DNA of 64,000 nt from Impatiens glandulifera (Eukaryota > Streptophyta > Magnoliopsida > Ericales > Balsaminaceae). Below, piece after piece: positions 34,252-45,436 of this stretch (position 1 is the stretch's first letter; every line of letters starts with the position of its first letter). The notes under the pieces are model-generated. The model was not told the origin of the DNA. It searched no databases and was given only the letters and a program-made list of their open reading frames with translations. The stretch is from NCBI RefSeq assembly GCF_907164915.1, contig NC_061863.1, positions 23,389,710 through 23,453,709 on the forward strand, given 5' to 3'. The position numbers and the translations under genes were made by a program.

Positions 34252-35082
34252 CTATTTCTTCTTCTTGGGCAGGTATTTTTCCAGCATTTCTTCAGTCGCC
34301 TTTCCCTTGACCACTGGAGCAGGCCTGAAGGAGGATCCTTGACCGCCTGAAGTACCGGTGAAAGGTGAAACCGGTGGAGCAAACGATCTAAGTGGAATCG
34401 CTTCAAGACCTCGCGGTATTTTGGTCAGCGGTACGGTTTCTTCCTCGAGATCGTCATCTTTTTGCGAAACCGGGTTGATTGGAGGATCGACAACCGCTTC
34501 AGCAACGTTGTCCAATAGCTTTGAAATTGCCGCTCTCACATAGGTTGGTGAAGACTACCTTTGCCCAGTTAATTTTAGTGCCGTTGACTAAACCGGTAAT
34601 CATGTCGATCTGCATTTGGGTAAGACTATCATAGTTGCCTCCCCGTGCTTGATCCGACTTAGACAGGATCTCGCATAGCGGTCTAAGTTCCGGTTTGAGT
34701 GAAGTTTTTTTACCGTACACTGCTATTGGTACCACAGTATCCGATACATCCCGGAAAACCACTTGGAATGTATCCTCGTCTATAAACACTGAGAAGTCGT
34801 TCCCCTCGGTTAGCAGATGGAGGACCTCAGCAACCGACTCCATGGTGAGTTTGAACGGTTTACCGCCTACTGTTGCGGTTATCGTTCCTTCGCTGAGTGC
34901 GGTGGTTTGAAGAATTCGGTAACCGCTTCTTGATACATAATGAACGGTCCGTTCAAGAAATGTTCAAGACCGGACTCAAAGATTTGGGTTAACACCCGTT
35001 TAGCTTACGCCGATCCATTTGCTCGAATTTTATCGAAATCGACCTGGACAATGTGGGTGAAAAGCACAGATTCATGACCCAT
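34252..35082 (-). pseudogene. accessory ORF-C of element 2, broken and internally shortened
   Basis: ATG at 35082 (MGHESVLFTHIVQVDFDKI). A TAA follows after residue 25, and a one-base loss in the EFF(Q) motif near 34910 shifts the frame. The domain continues as LLTEGNDFS and INWAKVVFTNLCE, then joins near 34530 to a C-terminal tail ending YLPKKKK. Compared with ORF-C of element 1 the long linker and coiled-coil part are missing, so the gene was shortened internally. Confidence 0.72.
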
Positions 35083-35192
35083 TGTGAGTTGAAGAGACCG
35101 AGAGATCGAGAGCGTGAGAGAGTTTAGAGATTTGAAAGCTAGAGAGAGAAAGCCGTTTCGCGTAAGAATGAAGTAAAATGACTAAGGACCAT

Positions 35193-35199
35193 ATTTATA
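35193..35199 (-). promoter_or_regulatory. TATA box of accessory ORF-C, element 2
   Basis: TATAAAT on the minus strand about 110 bp before the ATG at 35082, with a leader rich in CTCTCT. Upstream (35240-35400) are TTTGCCGCC and TTCCCGCCC, resembling E2F sites, and several AACCGCTTC/AACCGC repeats. Confidence 0.55.
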
Positions 35200-35577
35200 G
35201 TCGCGGGTTGGAATCTCAACCGCCGCGAACTGTCACATCAGATTTGGGCGGTTATTTTCCCTCCAAAATGACTTTGGGAGGCAAGCGATGGGCGGCAAAC
35301 ATTGGGCGGGAATTTGATGCGGTTATTTAACTGGTGATGAAGCGGTTATTTAATGTAGCCGGTCTATTTATGAGACGGTTATTTAACTGGTGATTTAAGG
35401 AAGCGGTTAGCGTTTTTAACCGGTTGATCATTTAGACCGATATTCTAATAATATAATTTTGACTCGGTTTTCGAATTAGAAATTTAAATGATCATTCAGT
35501 AAAAGAGAGCATAATAGAGACCGATACACAGATCGGTTTAAATTACACAAGATACAGGATTATAAATCATGTAATGA

Positions 35578-36263
35578 CTATTTTAGAGAGTTTGTCCTCC
35601 ACCCCTTCCTCGTGGAGAATATTTGATAGGTACGTCGGGGTACCCGGTCCAAGATTTGGATGGTGTGTACGAAGGAACCGACTGATGTGGGGGACATAGC
35701 CGAAACCTTTGTTTCGACCATGGTCTTCAAGTTATTGAAGATGAACGATGACCAATTGATGGGGGTGTTGCTGATGATGTAGGTCATCATGTCGAAGACT
35801 TTCTTGGAATAGTGTTGGTTCGGAGATTGGCAGATGATGGATCGGTTGACGATCTCGTGAAGGAGTTGGATGTGATGGGCGAGGCGAGTTTTCAGACCGT
35901 AGTTCTCCACTGGTACTTCGGTTCCGAAGAAAAATTCCGCGTAGTCAACGCTGCACTCCCAACCCGGGATGGGAAATCGGAGAACCCTTCAGTGGGCAGA
36001 CGGAACATTCGGGAGAATTCGCTTTCGTGAAGAACAAAGGTGTGGTTCTTCACGATAGAGGTAATGGCATCGCCGGAGATGGATGCATTATTGAAGAATT
36101 CCATTACCTCTGGAATGAAGAGGGGTCCCGATTCTTCGAGAAAATCACGAAGGCCGGTGTCGATGAGAGATTCAAAGAGGAGTTCCTTCACTTCAAGATC
36201 CTCAACTTTGAGGACGGAGTCGAAATCAATGCAAAGATATTTTCTTAGAGTACGGTTCGACAT
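35578..36263 (-). pseudogene. accessory ORF-B of element 2, one frameshift
   Basis: ATG at 36263 (MSNRTLRKYLCIDFDSV). Conserved blocks are LIDTGLRDFLEE, VMEFFNNAS, FRLPTEGFSDF, then a frameshift near 35900, then QLLHEIVNRSI and INWSSFIFNNLKTMV to a stop at 35578. It is closer to ORF-B of element 1 than to its neighbours A or C, e.g. LPTEGFSDF in both. Confidence 0.8.
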
Positions 36264-36351
36264 TCTTTCAAAAAAAATTGTTAAGAGAGAGAGAGAGTTT
36301 AAGAAATTATAAGTTGTTTGGAGGTATGTCAAATTGATAAAGGGGGGTTCC

Positions 36352-36358
36352 TTATATA
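36352..36358 (-). promoter_or_regulatory. TATA box of accessory ORF-B, element 2
   Basis: TATATAAG on the minus strand about 90 bp before the ATG at 36263; the leader contains AACTCTCTCTCTCT. The interval 36359-36687 holds no gene. Confidence 0.58.
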
Positions 36359-36687
36359 GTTTTGAGATTGGAGGGAAAATAGGAGCATTTAATACTAATA
36401 TTCCGTTTTGTCTTATTAGTGTTGGGAATATTTATGTTTCCAAAACTCCTTGGGAAGGAGTTACTTTTGACCGGTTGCGGAACTCGAGGTGGGGAATCTA
36501 GTTAGGAAGTAACTAGGTTTGTGTAATTTCCCATGTAGTTGGAAATCAAAAGTTACTTTTCATTAAAGAAAGTGGAGTTACAGCAAACCGAAAGAAACAC
36601 ATAGATTAGCCGAAAAGATCATAATGGAGTAGAATGATAATACAACCGGTTCGTACAGCAAAATGACCGGTTGTAGAAAGGGGTAAC

Positions 36688-37428
36688 TTAATTGCCGGAG
36701 GAGTTGAGATGACGGTTCTTCCTTTTCCAGGCCTTCTCGAACCGCTCATAGAACGAGTCGGCAACTTCCCTAGTTATGACTTGGATCTGGTTTAGCCCTT
36801 CGCCCGGACAGAGTGGAACCCCGAGTTCCATGAGTAGGCAGCTGATTTGGGGAATGAGACCGGTACGGCGAGTGGTGATCATCCAGATCAAGACATCAAA
36901 CAGCACCCTGGACCAGTTGACCGGCGTATCTGTTTTGATAACGGTCATCATGTTGAAAACTGTGGTACAGTAAGTGTTGGTCACATCCTTACCCAGGATG
37001 CCCCGACCGATGATATCATTGAGAAGCTGGTATTCAGCTCTCAGTGATGACCTAGCACTGTGGTCACTGACCGGACGATTTGACCAAGAGAAGTTCAGGG
37101 AGATTTCGGCCTTTAGTTCGGCCGGAACGTTTAGATCGGTAAGCCCTTACTTCGAAAGGTCGAAGCACCGGGAAAATCATTCTCCGAAAAGTCAAACATG
37201 GTCTCCAACCCTTGATTGAATAAGGGTGTCAAAGTACGGAGTACCGCGGAAGACCCTTGCATTGTAGAAGAACTCCAGAACGGTTTCAGGGAAGATGACA
37301 TGTTTGTCATCTAAAAAGGATTTTAGACCAGTGTCTTCAAGAGACTTGATCATTTTGAATATCTCGTAATGTTCAGTTCCTTGAGCAGACTTGAAATCAA
37401 CTTGGAGAATGTTTTGAAACTGAGACAT
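36688..37428 (-). pseudogene. accessory ORF-A of element 2, frameshifted
   Basis: ATG at 37428 (MSQFQNILQVDFKSAQ). It keeps LEDTGLKSFLDD, VLEFFYNARVF, then loses frame near 37195 and again near 37140. The second half is clear: YQLLNDIIGRGILG, VNWSRVLFDVLIWMI, GVPLCPGE. Confidence 0.78.
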
Positions 37429-37487
37429 TTTTGTTTTAGTGAGATGATAAGTTGATACTTGTGACTATTTTGTCTGATGTTTACCTA

Positions 37488-37497
37488 ACTTATATAT
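37488..37497 (-). promoter_or_regulatory. TATA box of accessory ORF-A, element 2
   Basis: The minus strand reads AATATATAAG about 65 bp before the ATG at 37428. 37498-37958 is the non-coding spacer to the end of pol. Confidence 0.5.
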
Positions 37498-37958
37498 TAG
37501 TGGAGGGATGATAGTATTATCCAGTAGGTAGCAGTTAATGTATTCTATTGACCATAGGATAAGACATATTGCATGAAATAAGTATGTCTACAACCTAGGA
37601 TGTGAGTCATAGGCCTGGACGGTGAGAGATATCATATCTTCACGTCTTTTAAGGTATGACCATTTTGCTTTGAAAATGTATCTTTTCAAAACAGATACAT
37701 CTAAACACAGATAATTGTTCCAATTCTGTTCGGAAGCCAAATAACCAAGAGTATATTATTTCCAAACCGGTCGGTTTTCAGTCATTGGTCCCGATGCGGT
37801 TAATTAGTGTAGGAACTAAGTAACTGGTCGGTTTTCTGTGACTGATAGACAAAGCAGTTCTTCAATAAGTACCTTGGTGAATTCGGTTTCTGACAATTTA
37901 GGAAGAACTACCGGTTTTGTCTGTCCGAACCGATTTTCCTTTTAGACATTTGAGAGTT

Positions 37959-40900
37959 TTAAGAGATGAGCTGATTAATATCGGTTAAACCGAGTATGTT
38001 TCTGAAGTAAGAAAATTTAGCTTCCTGCAGAGGCTTTGTGAATATATCGGCTACTTGTTGTTCTGTTGATACGTATTCCAGCCGGATATGCTTCAACATG
38101 ACATGTTCCCGGATGAAGTGATGCCTTATGTCGATGTGCTTTGTTCTAGAGTGTAAGATCGGATTGTACGTGATTGCTATGGCACTCGTGTTGTCATAGA
38201 ATATCGGAGACTTTTCGCGGTGATACCGAAGTCCTTCAGTTGTTGTTGGATCCATAGAAGTTGTGAACAGCAACTTCCGCTGCCAGATATTCAGCTTCTG
38301 CGGTTGATGTGGAAACCGATGTTTGCTTCTTGTTGTGCCATGAAACAAGCCGACCACCTAGGAATTGGCATGTTCCGCTGGTACTTTTTCTGTCAACTTT
38401 ACAACCTGCATAGTCTGCATCTGAGTAACTTGTGAGGTTGAAAGATGAGTCCTTTGGATACCACAGACCAACTTCAGGGGTTCCCTTTAGGTATTTCTCG
38501 ATTCGTTTTGCGGTGGTGTAGTGAGACTGTTTTGGATTAGCCTAGAATCTTCCACACACTCCGACCGCAAATAGTATATCCGGTCTACTTGCTGTCAGGT
38601 ATAGGAGTGAACCGATGATTCCTCGGTAGGCCGTCAGGTCTACTGCCTGACCATCATCATCCTTGTCCAATTTGATTGATGAACTCATTGGAGTAGCCGC
38701 GGAGGAGCATGTGTCCATTCCAAATTTCTTTAGAAGTTCCTTTGTGTATTTGGGTTGACTTATGAAAGTTCTTCCTTCGAGCTGTTTAACCTGAAGACCT
38801 AGGAAGAAGCTTAATTCTCCCATCATACTCATCTCAAATTTGTTAGTCATCAGGGTTGAGAACTTATCACATACTTTATGATCGGTTGATCCGAAAATGA
38901 TGTCATCCACATATATTTGAACAAGTAGGATATGCTCATTTTTCTCAAATTTAAATAGGGTTTTATCCACCGAACCTATGGTGAAGTCATGTTTTAACAG
39001 AAACGCGGTTAGTGTATCATACCAAGCTCTAGGAGCTTGCTTTAGACCGTACAATGCTTTGTTTAAGCGGTATACATGATTAGGCAGGTCGGCATTTTTA
39101 AAACTGAGTGGTTGCTCAACATATACTTCCTCACGTAGGTCACCATTCAAAAATGCACTTTTGACATCCATTTGAAAAACCTTAAAGTTTTTGAAAGCAG
39201 CAAAGGCCAGAAAAATCCTAATGGCTTCAATCCTAGCTACAGGGGCAAATGATTCTTCAAAATCAATGCCTTCTTCCTGTTTGTATCCTTGTGCCATTAA
39301 TCTGGATTTGTTTCTCGTGACCAAACCGTCTTTATTGAGTTTATTTCTAAATACCCATCTTGTTCCTATGACCGGTTAATCTTTAGGTCTAGGGACTAGG
39401 TACCAGACTTTGTTACTCTCAAACTGGTTTAACTCTTCTTGCATTCCCAAGATCCAGTCTGAATCTTACAATGCTTCATCCACCCTTTTCGGCTCAATCT
39501 GGGATATGAAAGCGGAATTAAAGTATTCCTCCAGGATTTGTTGCCTAGTTTGGACAGGTTTTGAAGGATCACCTATAATAAGCTCAGGAGGATGATTTAT
39601 ATTCCTTTTGAGATTCGGTTCAGGAGTGTCTACCAAATCATTGTTTATTTGATCAAGGCTAGACATATCGGTAGGCTGAACAAAAATGTCAGACCGACCG
39701 ATTTCCTCAGTTCCGAGGTGTCAGCTTCCTGTTGTGTGGCAGCTTGATCCGGTTGGGTTTCATCATCACCCATTTGGTCATGGACAAACCGTCTGAAAAC
39801 CGGAACCTCATTTTCACTATCAGAATGGATATTGTTATTTTCCAATCTGTTGTGTAGATCAAAGGATGATGTAGTGTTACTTTCAACTGATTCATCGAAT
39901 ACAGCATGAAGAGATTCCTCCACGGTTAAAGTTCTGGTGTTGTACACTCTATAAGCTTTACTGACTGCTGAGTAACCTAGCATGATCCCAATATCGGATT
40001 TTGCATCAAAAGCAGATAGGTAATTTTTTCCATTTATGTGAATGTAACATTTACAACTGAAAATTTTAAGATACCTAAGGTTAGGAATCCTATCAAAGTA
40101 TACTTCATACGGTGTTTTGTTGTGAAACTTGTTAATCAAAGACCGGTTTTGTGTGTGACATGCAGTATTGATAGCCTCAGCCCAGAATTTCTGGGCGACA
40201 CCCGAATCGGCTATTATGGACCTTGCGGCTTCCTTGAGAGTTCGGTTTCTTCTCTCGGCCAGGCCGTTCTGTTCTAGACAACTCGTGTCTAATACCAGAT
40301 TCATCAAGAAATGCATTTAATGTACTATTTGTAAATTCGGTTCCTCTATCACTCCTAATGCTATTTATGCGTGTTGATTTTTCATTTTGTAAACGCTTAA
40401 GCAATGTAATTAAATTTGATGCGGTTTCATTTTGTAAACGCGTAAGCAATGTGCACTAGACAACTCGTGTCTAATACCGGATTCATCAAGAAATGTATTT
40501 AATGTACTATTTGTAAATTTGGTTCCTCTATCACTCCTAATGATATTTATGCGTGTTGATTTTTCATTTTGTAAACGCTTAAGCAATGTAATTAAATTTG
40601 ATGCGGTTTCACGTTTGGATGCCAAGAATATTACCCATGTATACCTAGAATAATCATCAACAACTACCATAGTATAGAGCATACCGCCTAGGCTGACGAC
40701 CCTAATCGGTCCAAATAAATCCATGTGAAGAAGATTTAAGCATCGGTTAGACTGAATGTGTCCTTTACTCTTAAAGGTTGATTTAGTTTGTTTACCCATT
40801 TGACACGCTGAACAAACCTTATCCTTATTGAATACTATATCAGGAATTCCTTCAACCAACTTTTTACCGCGGATATAGTTTAAGGTTTTCAGGTTTAAGT

Positions 40901-41387
40901 GGTTTAACCTTTTATGCCACAGCCAGGTTTGATCGGTTTTAGCTACCATGCAAACAGGGTGTTCTACTTTATTTTTCCAATCTACCTTGTATATATTTCC
41001 TAACCTATTTCCGGTTAGTAGTATGTTACCTTGAGAGTTTTTAACTAGGCATGCATGTTTAAGGAATTCTACAGTGTATCCAGCATCACACATCTGACTG
41101 ATGCTTAGCAGGTTAAAATGTAGGTTCTCAACTAAAAGTATATTATCAATTATTAAATTACCATGGACAATCTTACCCTTGCCCACAGTTCTACCTCTTG
41201 AGTTATCACCGAAGGTAATCATTGCACCGGTTTCTATTCTGATGTCGGTTAGAAGATTGTTGTTTCCAGTCATGTGTCTGGAGCAACCGCTATCCAGGTA
41301 CGACTCGGAGTTTCCTAGCCGTTTCTTCATATCCTGCAAAATATACATATTTACAACTATTTGGTACCCACATTTACTTGGGTCCAC
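37959..41387 (-). pseudogene. copia pol of element 2
   Basis: Minus-strand protease (SYLDSGCSRHMTG near 41300), integrase (WLWHKRLNHLN, CSACQMGKQ, HMDLFGP, IIRSDRGTKF), RT ([19 protein letters not shown]) and RNase H (FYDNTSAIA, ending at 37959). Defects: a 182-bp direct duplication in the integrase core (40274-40455 and 40456 to about 40637) that also removes part of the TPQQNG motif; stops near 39480, 39377 and 38542, the last in GRF-stop-ANPKQ where element 1 has Gln; and a frameshift in RNase H near 38280. The open frame overlaps the gag stop in a +1 register. Confidence 0.9.
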
Positions 41388-43141
41388 AGGTGATTAATCC
41401 CTTAGGTATCCAGACTTTAATAAGTCAGACAACTTTCCCGGTTATGGTTCTAACTAGTTCTCCTGTACTCGGTTTGAGGTCTTTTGTTTTCCTAAAAGTG
41501 CCTTATTCGGAGGTGGCGTTTGGTTTATCCTATGTGGATCGACTTTCTTACCTTTGGGCCGGTTGGCTTTCCTTTTCTCAGGATGAAGCCAATTTTCGGA
41601 GTCAGTTGGACTTACATAAGTTATTTCGTCGTCCGGTTTTGAATCACCTTGTTCCTCATCATCGGTTGAAGAACTCTTGACAAATCTTACAAAGGGAAGG
41701 TTGCCTTTTGTAAGCTTCATTTTGTCCGAATGGTTCTGGTTGGAGGATTTGTTGTCTTTTTACCCAAGACCAAATTTGCATTTGGGATGTCTCTTGTACC
41801 TAGACATCTGATTCACCATGTCACTGGATCTTTTCCATGCGGCTATTCTATACCGGGTTCGGGCATCTTCTTCTTCGGTCAATTCTTGAACTGACTCCTT
41901 AAACTGTTTGGTCTTAGAGGATTGTTTAGGTGCTATCTCGGTTTCTAGGATTTTATCAAGTTGGATGGTTTTTGGTTCGGTCAAGATTGGTGCTATGGGG
42001 TCGGTTCTAAAGTTGAGTTGGGTTGGTATTAGTGTTAATAGGTTCTTATACTCTGCTACCATGTCATTTAGCGCATTAAATAACTCATCTTTAGTAAATT
42101 CTTCACATGAAGAATGAAATACCTGTTACTCGTTTGCCATGAGACATTTGAGTTCGTCATCACTGTCACTGTGAGCCCATAAGCTTCCTCCGTCATCGGC
42201 TATCAGTGTTTTCTGAACTTTACTTCCTTCACCGGTTTGTTGATAGTTATTTCGGTGGTTCTGATCGTCCGGTTTCGGTCATCCCGCCTAGGTTTTCTGC
42301 ATTCCCACCTGAAATGTCCCAAACAATTGCAGTTATAACATCTAACATTAGATTTATCACCGTAGTTATAGTTGTTGTTGTTTGTCGGTTGGCTTCTCTT
42401 CATGAATCTGCCAAACTTCTGTGCAAGCATTGCCATGGCATCCTCGGTGAACTGTTCAGCATTTCTGATCGGTGCAGGAGCAACCGGTTCTATGGATGTG
42501 ACTAAGGCTTTAGTAGAGGTTGAGGCTGAAACTTCATCTTCAGTCCTAGATCTCATTTCAAACTCATATGCCTTAAGATCTTCGAACACATCGTGTAGCT
42601 TCATCTTGCTTAGACAGTTTGATTCCCTCATCACCATTGTCTTTATATCCCATGCACTTGGAAGAGATCTTAGCGCTCTAATGATGATTTCCTTGTTGTC
42701 ATACTTCTTTCCAAGAGTTGATAGCTCGTCTATCACATCTGTGAATCGGTCACTGTACTCCCTCATTGTTTCTCCCGGTTTCATCTTGATATTTTCAAAC
42801 TTCTGGGTAGCCACCATTATCTTGTTTACCTTGGTTCTTTCATTTCCCTCATGAATTTGAATCACCGTTTCCCATATTTCCTTTGCGGTTTTGCAATCTC
42901 TGACCTTACAAAACGTATTCCTGTCCAAACCGTTAGTGATGAGGTTTCTAGCATGGTTGTCCAGATTGTTTCTTCTCCTGTCTTCTTTTGTCCATTCCCC
43001 CCTTTCTTTATCAATCTTTACCGGTCCTTCAGTCATGATGAACTGCATCTCGTCATCCATGGTGATTAAGTGCAGGTGCATGCGTGCCTTCTAGTAGGAA
43101 AAATCATCCCCTTCTAGCATTGGAGGCTTATCGAAAGACAT
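41374..43141 (-). pseudogene. copia gag of element 2
   Basis: ATG at 43141 (MSFDKPPMLEGDDFSY) is followed at 43093-43091 by TAG, then the frame continues (MHLHLITMDDEM). The capsid-like domain (TAKEIWETVIQIHEG, MREYSDRFTDVI) and zinc knuckle CYNCNCLGHFRWEC are present. Frameshifts and a stop near 42203, 42125 and 41760 break the C-terminal part. The end VWIPKGLI..GPK-TAA (41376-41374) matches the other elements. Confidence 0.87.
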
Positions 43142-43166
43142 GCTTGCTTGAGTATTGAAACTAACT

Positions 43167-43178
43167 GCTCTGATACCA
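43167..43178 (-). other. primer-binding site of element 2
   Basis: TGGTATCAGAGC on the minus strand, two bases inside the 5' LTR end at 43181. Confidence 0.92.
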
Positions 43179-43180
43179 AT

Positions 43181-44349
43181 TGTTAGGATCTAGGTCGCGG
43201 CTGGGGGACCGGGGTCTGACCGGTGTGCACTCAAAGATTGGTGTTTAATCCGGTTAGAGATTAACACTGGGGTTTCAATACTACACAAGCTGTCACAAAC
43301 CCTTGAACCTAGTTCAAGTGCGGAAGTGGTTTGTTTCAGGTTGAAGCTGCACACACACAGGATGAATAGGACCGGATTTGGATAAAGTCGGTTTGGAGTT
43401 TGGTGGGTCGGTTTGGGATTAAGTAAATCGGTTTAAGTGATGTTGAATCGGTTAGAACAGTATGAGTCGGTGAGTATAGATCGGTTAGAATATAAAGCCG
43501 ACAGAAAGTAAAGAATAAGACAGTTTTTATGGATGTTCGGAGATAAAGCTCCTATGTCACCCCTTCCTCTCGAAACCGCGAGAAGGATATTCACTAAGGA
43601 ATACACAAACACAATCCGATCGAGACTTATTTGTTGCTCGATAACACTCGTACAATTCTCACCGAAATTGTAATCTCACTTCAAATACACGCTTAAACTC
43701 TTTTAATTTAGAGAGATAAAGATCACTTATGACTTAGGTTGGTGCAGCTCTTAAATATTTTCTCTTGTAACTTGTAAATTCTAGAACTGTATTTACTCCT
43801 CTTCAGCTCCTTCTTTTTTAGGTGAAATGTGCCAACGGTCATATTTCATCTCCTTGAATCTGATTGGTTGAGCAGAGGTTCAGTGATTCAGACTTGGCGG
43901 TTTAGGCTTCTAGTGTGTAGTCAAACCAGCTAGGTTTGTCTTTTACTTGATATGGCAACTGTCGGTTAGACAGTTGCCTGCATTTGGAGGGTTGCACCTC
44001 TGATTTATCCCGGAGTGGAAAGATCTTGTCGGACGGTCTTCTGCAGCCTGCAGATTGTCCTCAGACTTCTATGAATATGGCAATACTAAGGTCTGTCCCT
44101 TTAGTATCATCTTCAACAGATACTCAAAGTATCTATTTGCACTGATCGGTTGTTTAGGTTAACCGGATGACTTCCGGTTTTGGTCTTCTTTTCTGACCGG
44201 TCTTGTCTTCTTGATCGGTTTGGTTCTTAGCCGGTTGTATTGCTTGACCGGTTGAATTACTTGACCGAACCTAATTCTTTAACCGTTCTCCTGCACAGGA
44301 AGTTTGTTTTGTTAGCTTCTTATTTTTATCTGGTCTAATTTATCTAACA
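43181..44349 (-). repeat. 5' LTR of element 2
   Basis: 1169 bp, TGTTAGGATCTAGG to TATCTAACA. The TATA box position reads TAAAAAAG on the minus strand (about 43812-43820) instead of TATAAAAG in the other LTR, so the promoter of this copy is damaged. U5 dyad CTTGAACCTAGTTCAAG at 43302-43318. Confidence 0.92.
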
Positions 44350-44364
44350 ATAGCATTGGACGTA

Positions 44365-45290
44365 TTTCAGTTAGACGACCTCGTCTAATGAAATCAAACG
44401 TCCCCGTCTAAGGGAAGAATCCATTAGACCACCTGGTCTAATGGGATTAGACTTACGTCTAATTACAATCACTTTAGACTAATTTGAAGGAGTTAGACTA
44501 CCCGTCTAACTTTCACCAATTAGACTTCATGTCTAATCTTTCACAACCATTAGACTGCACGTCTAACTCCACGAGTTAGACTGCACGTCTAATTCCGGTT
44601 CTACTTCAGACTTGTCTGAAGGAGTTAGACTACACGTCTAACTTTCAGGTTCCATTAAATTGCACGTCTAACTCCACGAGTTAGACTGCACGTCTAATTA
44701 CGGTTCTATTATACTGCACGTCTAACTCTACGAGTTTTACTACACGTCTAATTACGGTTCTATTAGACTGCACGTCTAACTCCACGAGTTAGACTGCACG
44801 TCTAATTACGGTTCTACTTCAGACTTGTCTGAAGGAGTTAGACTACACGTCTAACTTTCTCTTTCCATTAGACTACACGTATAACTCCGCTGAGTTAGAC
44901 TGCACGTCTAATTCCGAATATATTAGACTGCATGTCTAACTCCGTTGAGTTAGACTGCACGTCTAATTCTGAATATATTAGACTACACGTCTAACTCTGC
45001 TGAGTTAGACTGCACGTCTAATTCCAAATATATTAGACTACACGTCTAACTCCACTAAGTTAGACTGCACGTCTAATTCCAAATTCATTAGACTGCACGT
45101 CTAACTCCACGAGTTAGATTGCACTTCTAATTACGAAGTCTATTAGACTGCACGTCTAACTCCATGAGTTAGACTGCACGTCTAATTCCTCTAGTTAGAC
45201 TGCACGTCTAACACCGCTTAGTTATACTACAAGTCTAACTTTACAAGTTAGACTGCATGTCTAACTCTGTGCATCTAATGCCAAATCGGT
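44365..45290 (-). repeat. tandem array of dyad units TTAGACTGCACGTCTAA
   Basis: About 30 units of the exact reverse complement of the motif at 26540-27115, with linkers such as TTCCGAATA, TCCACGAG and TTACGGTTC that alternate in pairs, so the higher-order period is about 44-50 bp. The second dyad TTCAGACTTGTCTGAA occurs at least twice. It lies in U3 of the solo LTR. Confidence 0.9.
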
Positions 45291-45436
45291 CTAATGATCC
45301 TCATTAGAACCAAGTCTAATCAAATTGTTCTTTAATACACCTGCATCAAAAACAATTAGACGCATAAATTATTTCATCATCAAAATTCTAATAGTCAAAC
45401 TATTTCAACACTTAGTCAAAATATTTTGACCCAACA

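Larger units (their letters stand above)
32776..44349 (-). mobile_element. Ty1/copia element 2, sister of element 1, with accessory module
   Basis: Complete outline in minus orientation: 5' LTR 43181-44349, primer-binding site, gag, pol, accessory ORFs A, B and C, polypurine tract, 3' LTR 32776-33946. It is flanked by atagt (32771-32775) and atagc (44350-44354). In the first 200 bases the LTRs differ at about eight positions, so it looks older than element 1. All ORFs are interrupted. It is inserted in the solo LTR 31918-45436. Confidence 0.92.
31918..45436 (-). repeat. solo copia LTR (element 4 family), split by element 2
   Basis: Read on the minus strand it runs from TGTTGGGTCA (45436) to CCTATCA (31918). 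It aligns with the LTR at 26421-27971 in opposite orientation. The actual LTR is 44350-45436 plus 31918-32775. It is flanked by catct (31913-31917) and cattt (45437-45441), a 5-bp target duplication with one C to T change. Because gypsy gag continues on both sides, this is a solo LTR left by recombination between the two LTRs of an inserted element. Confidence 0.85.
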
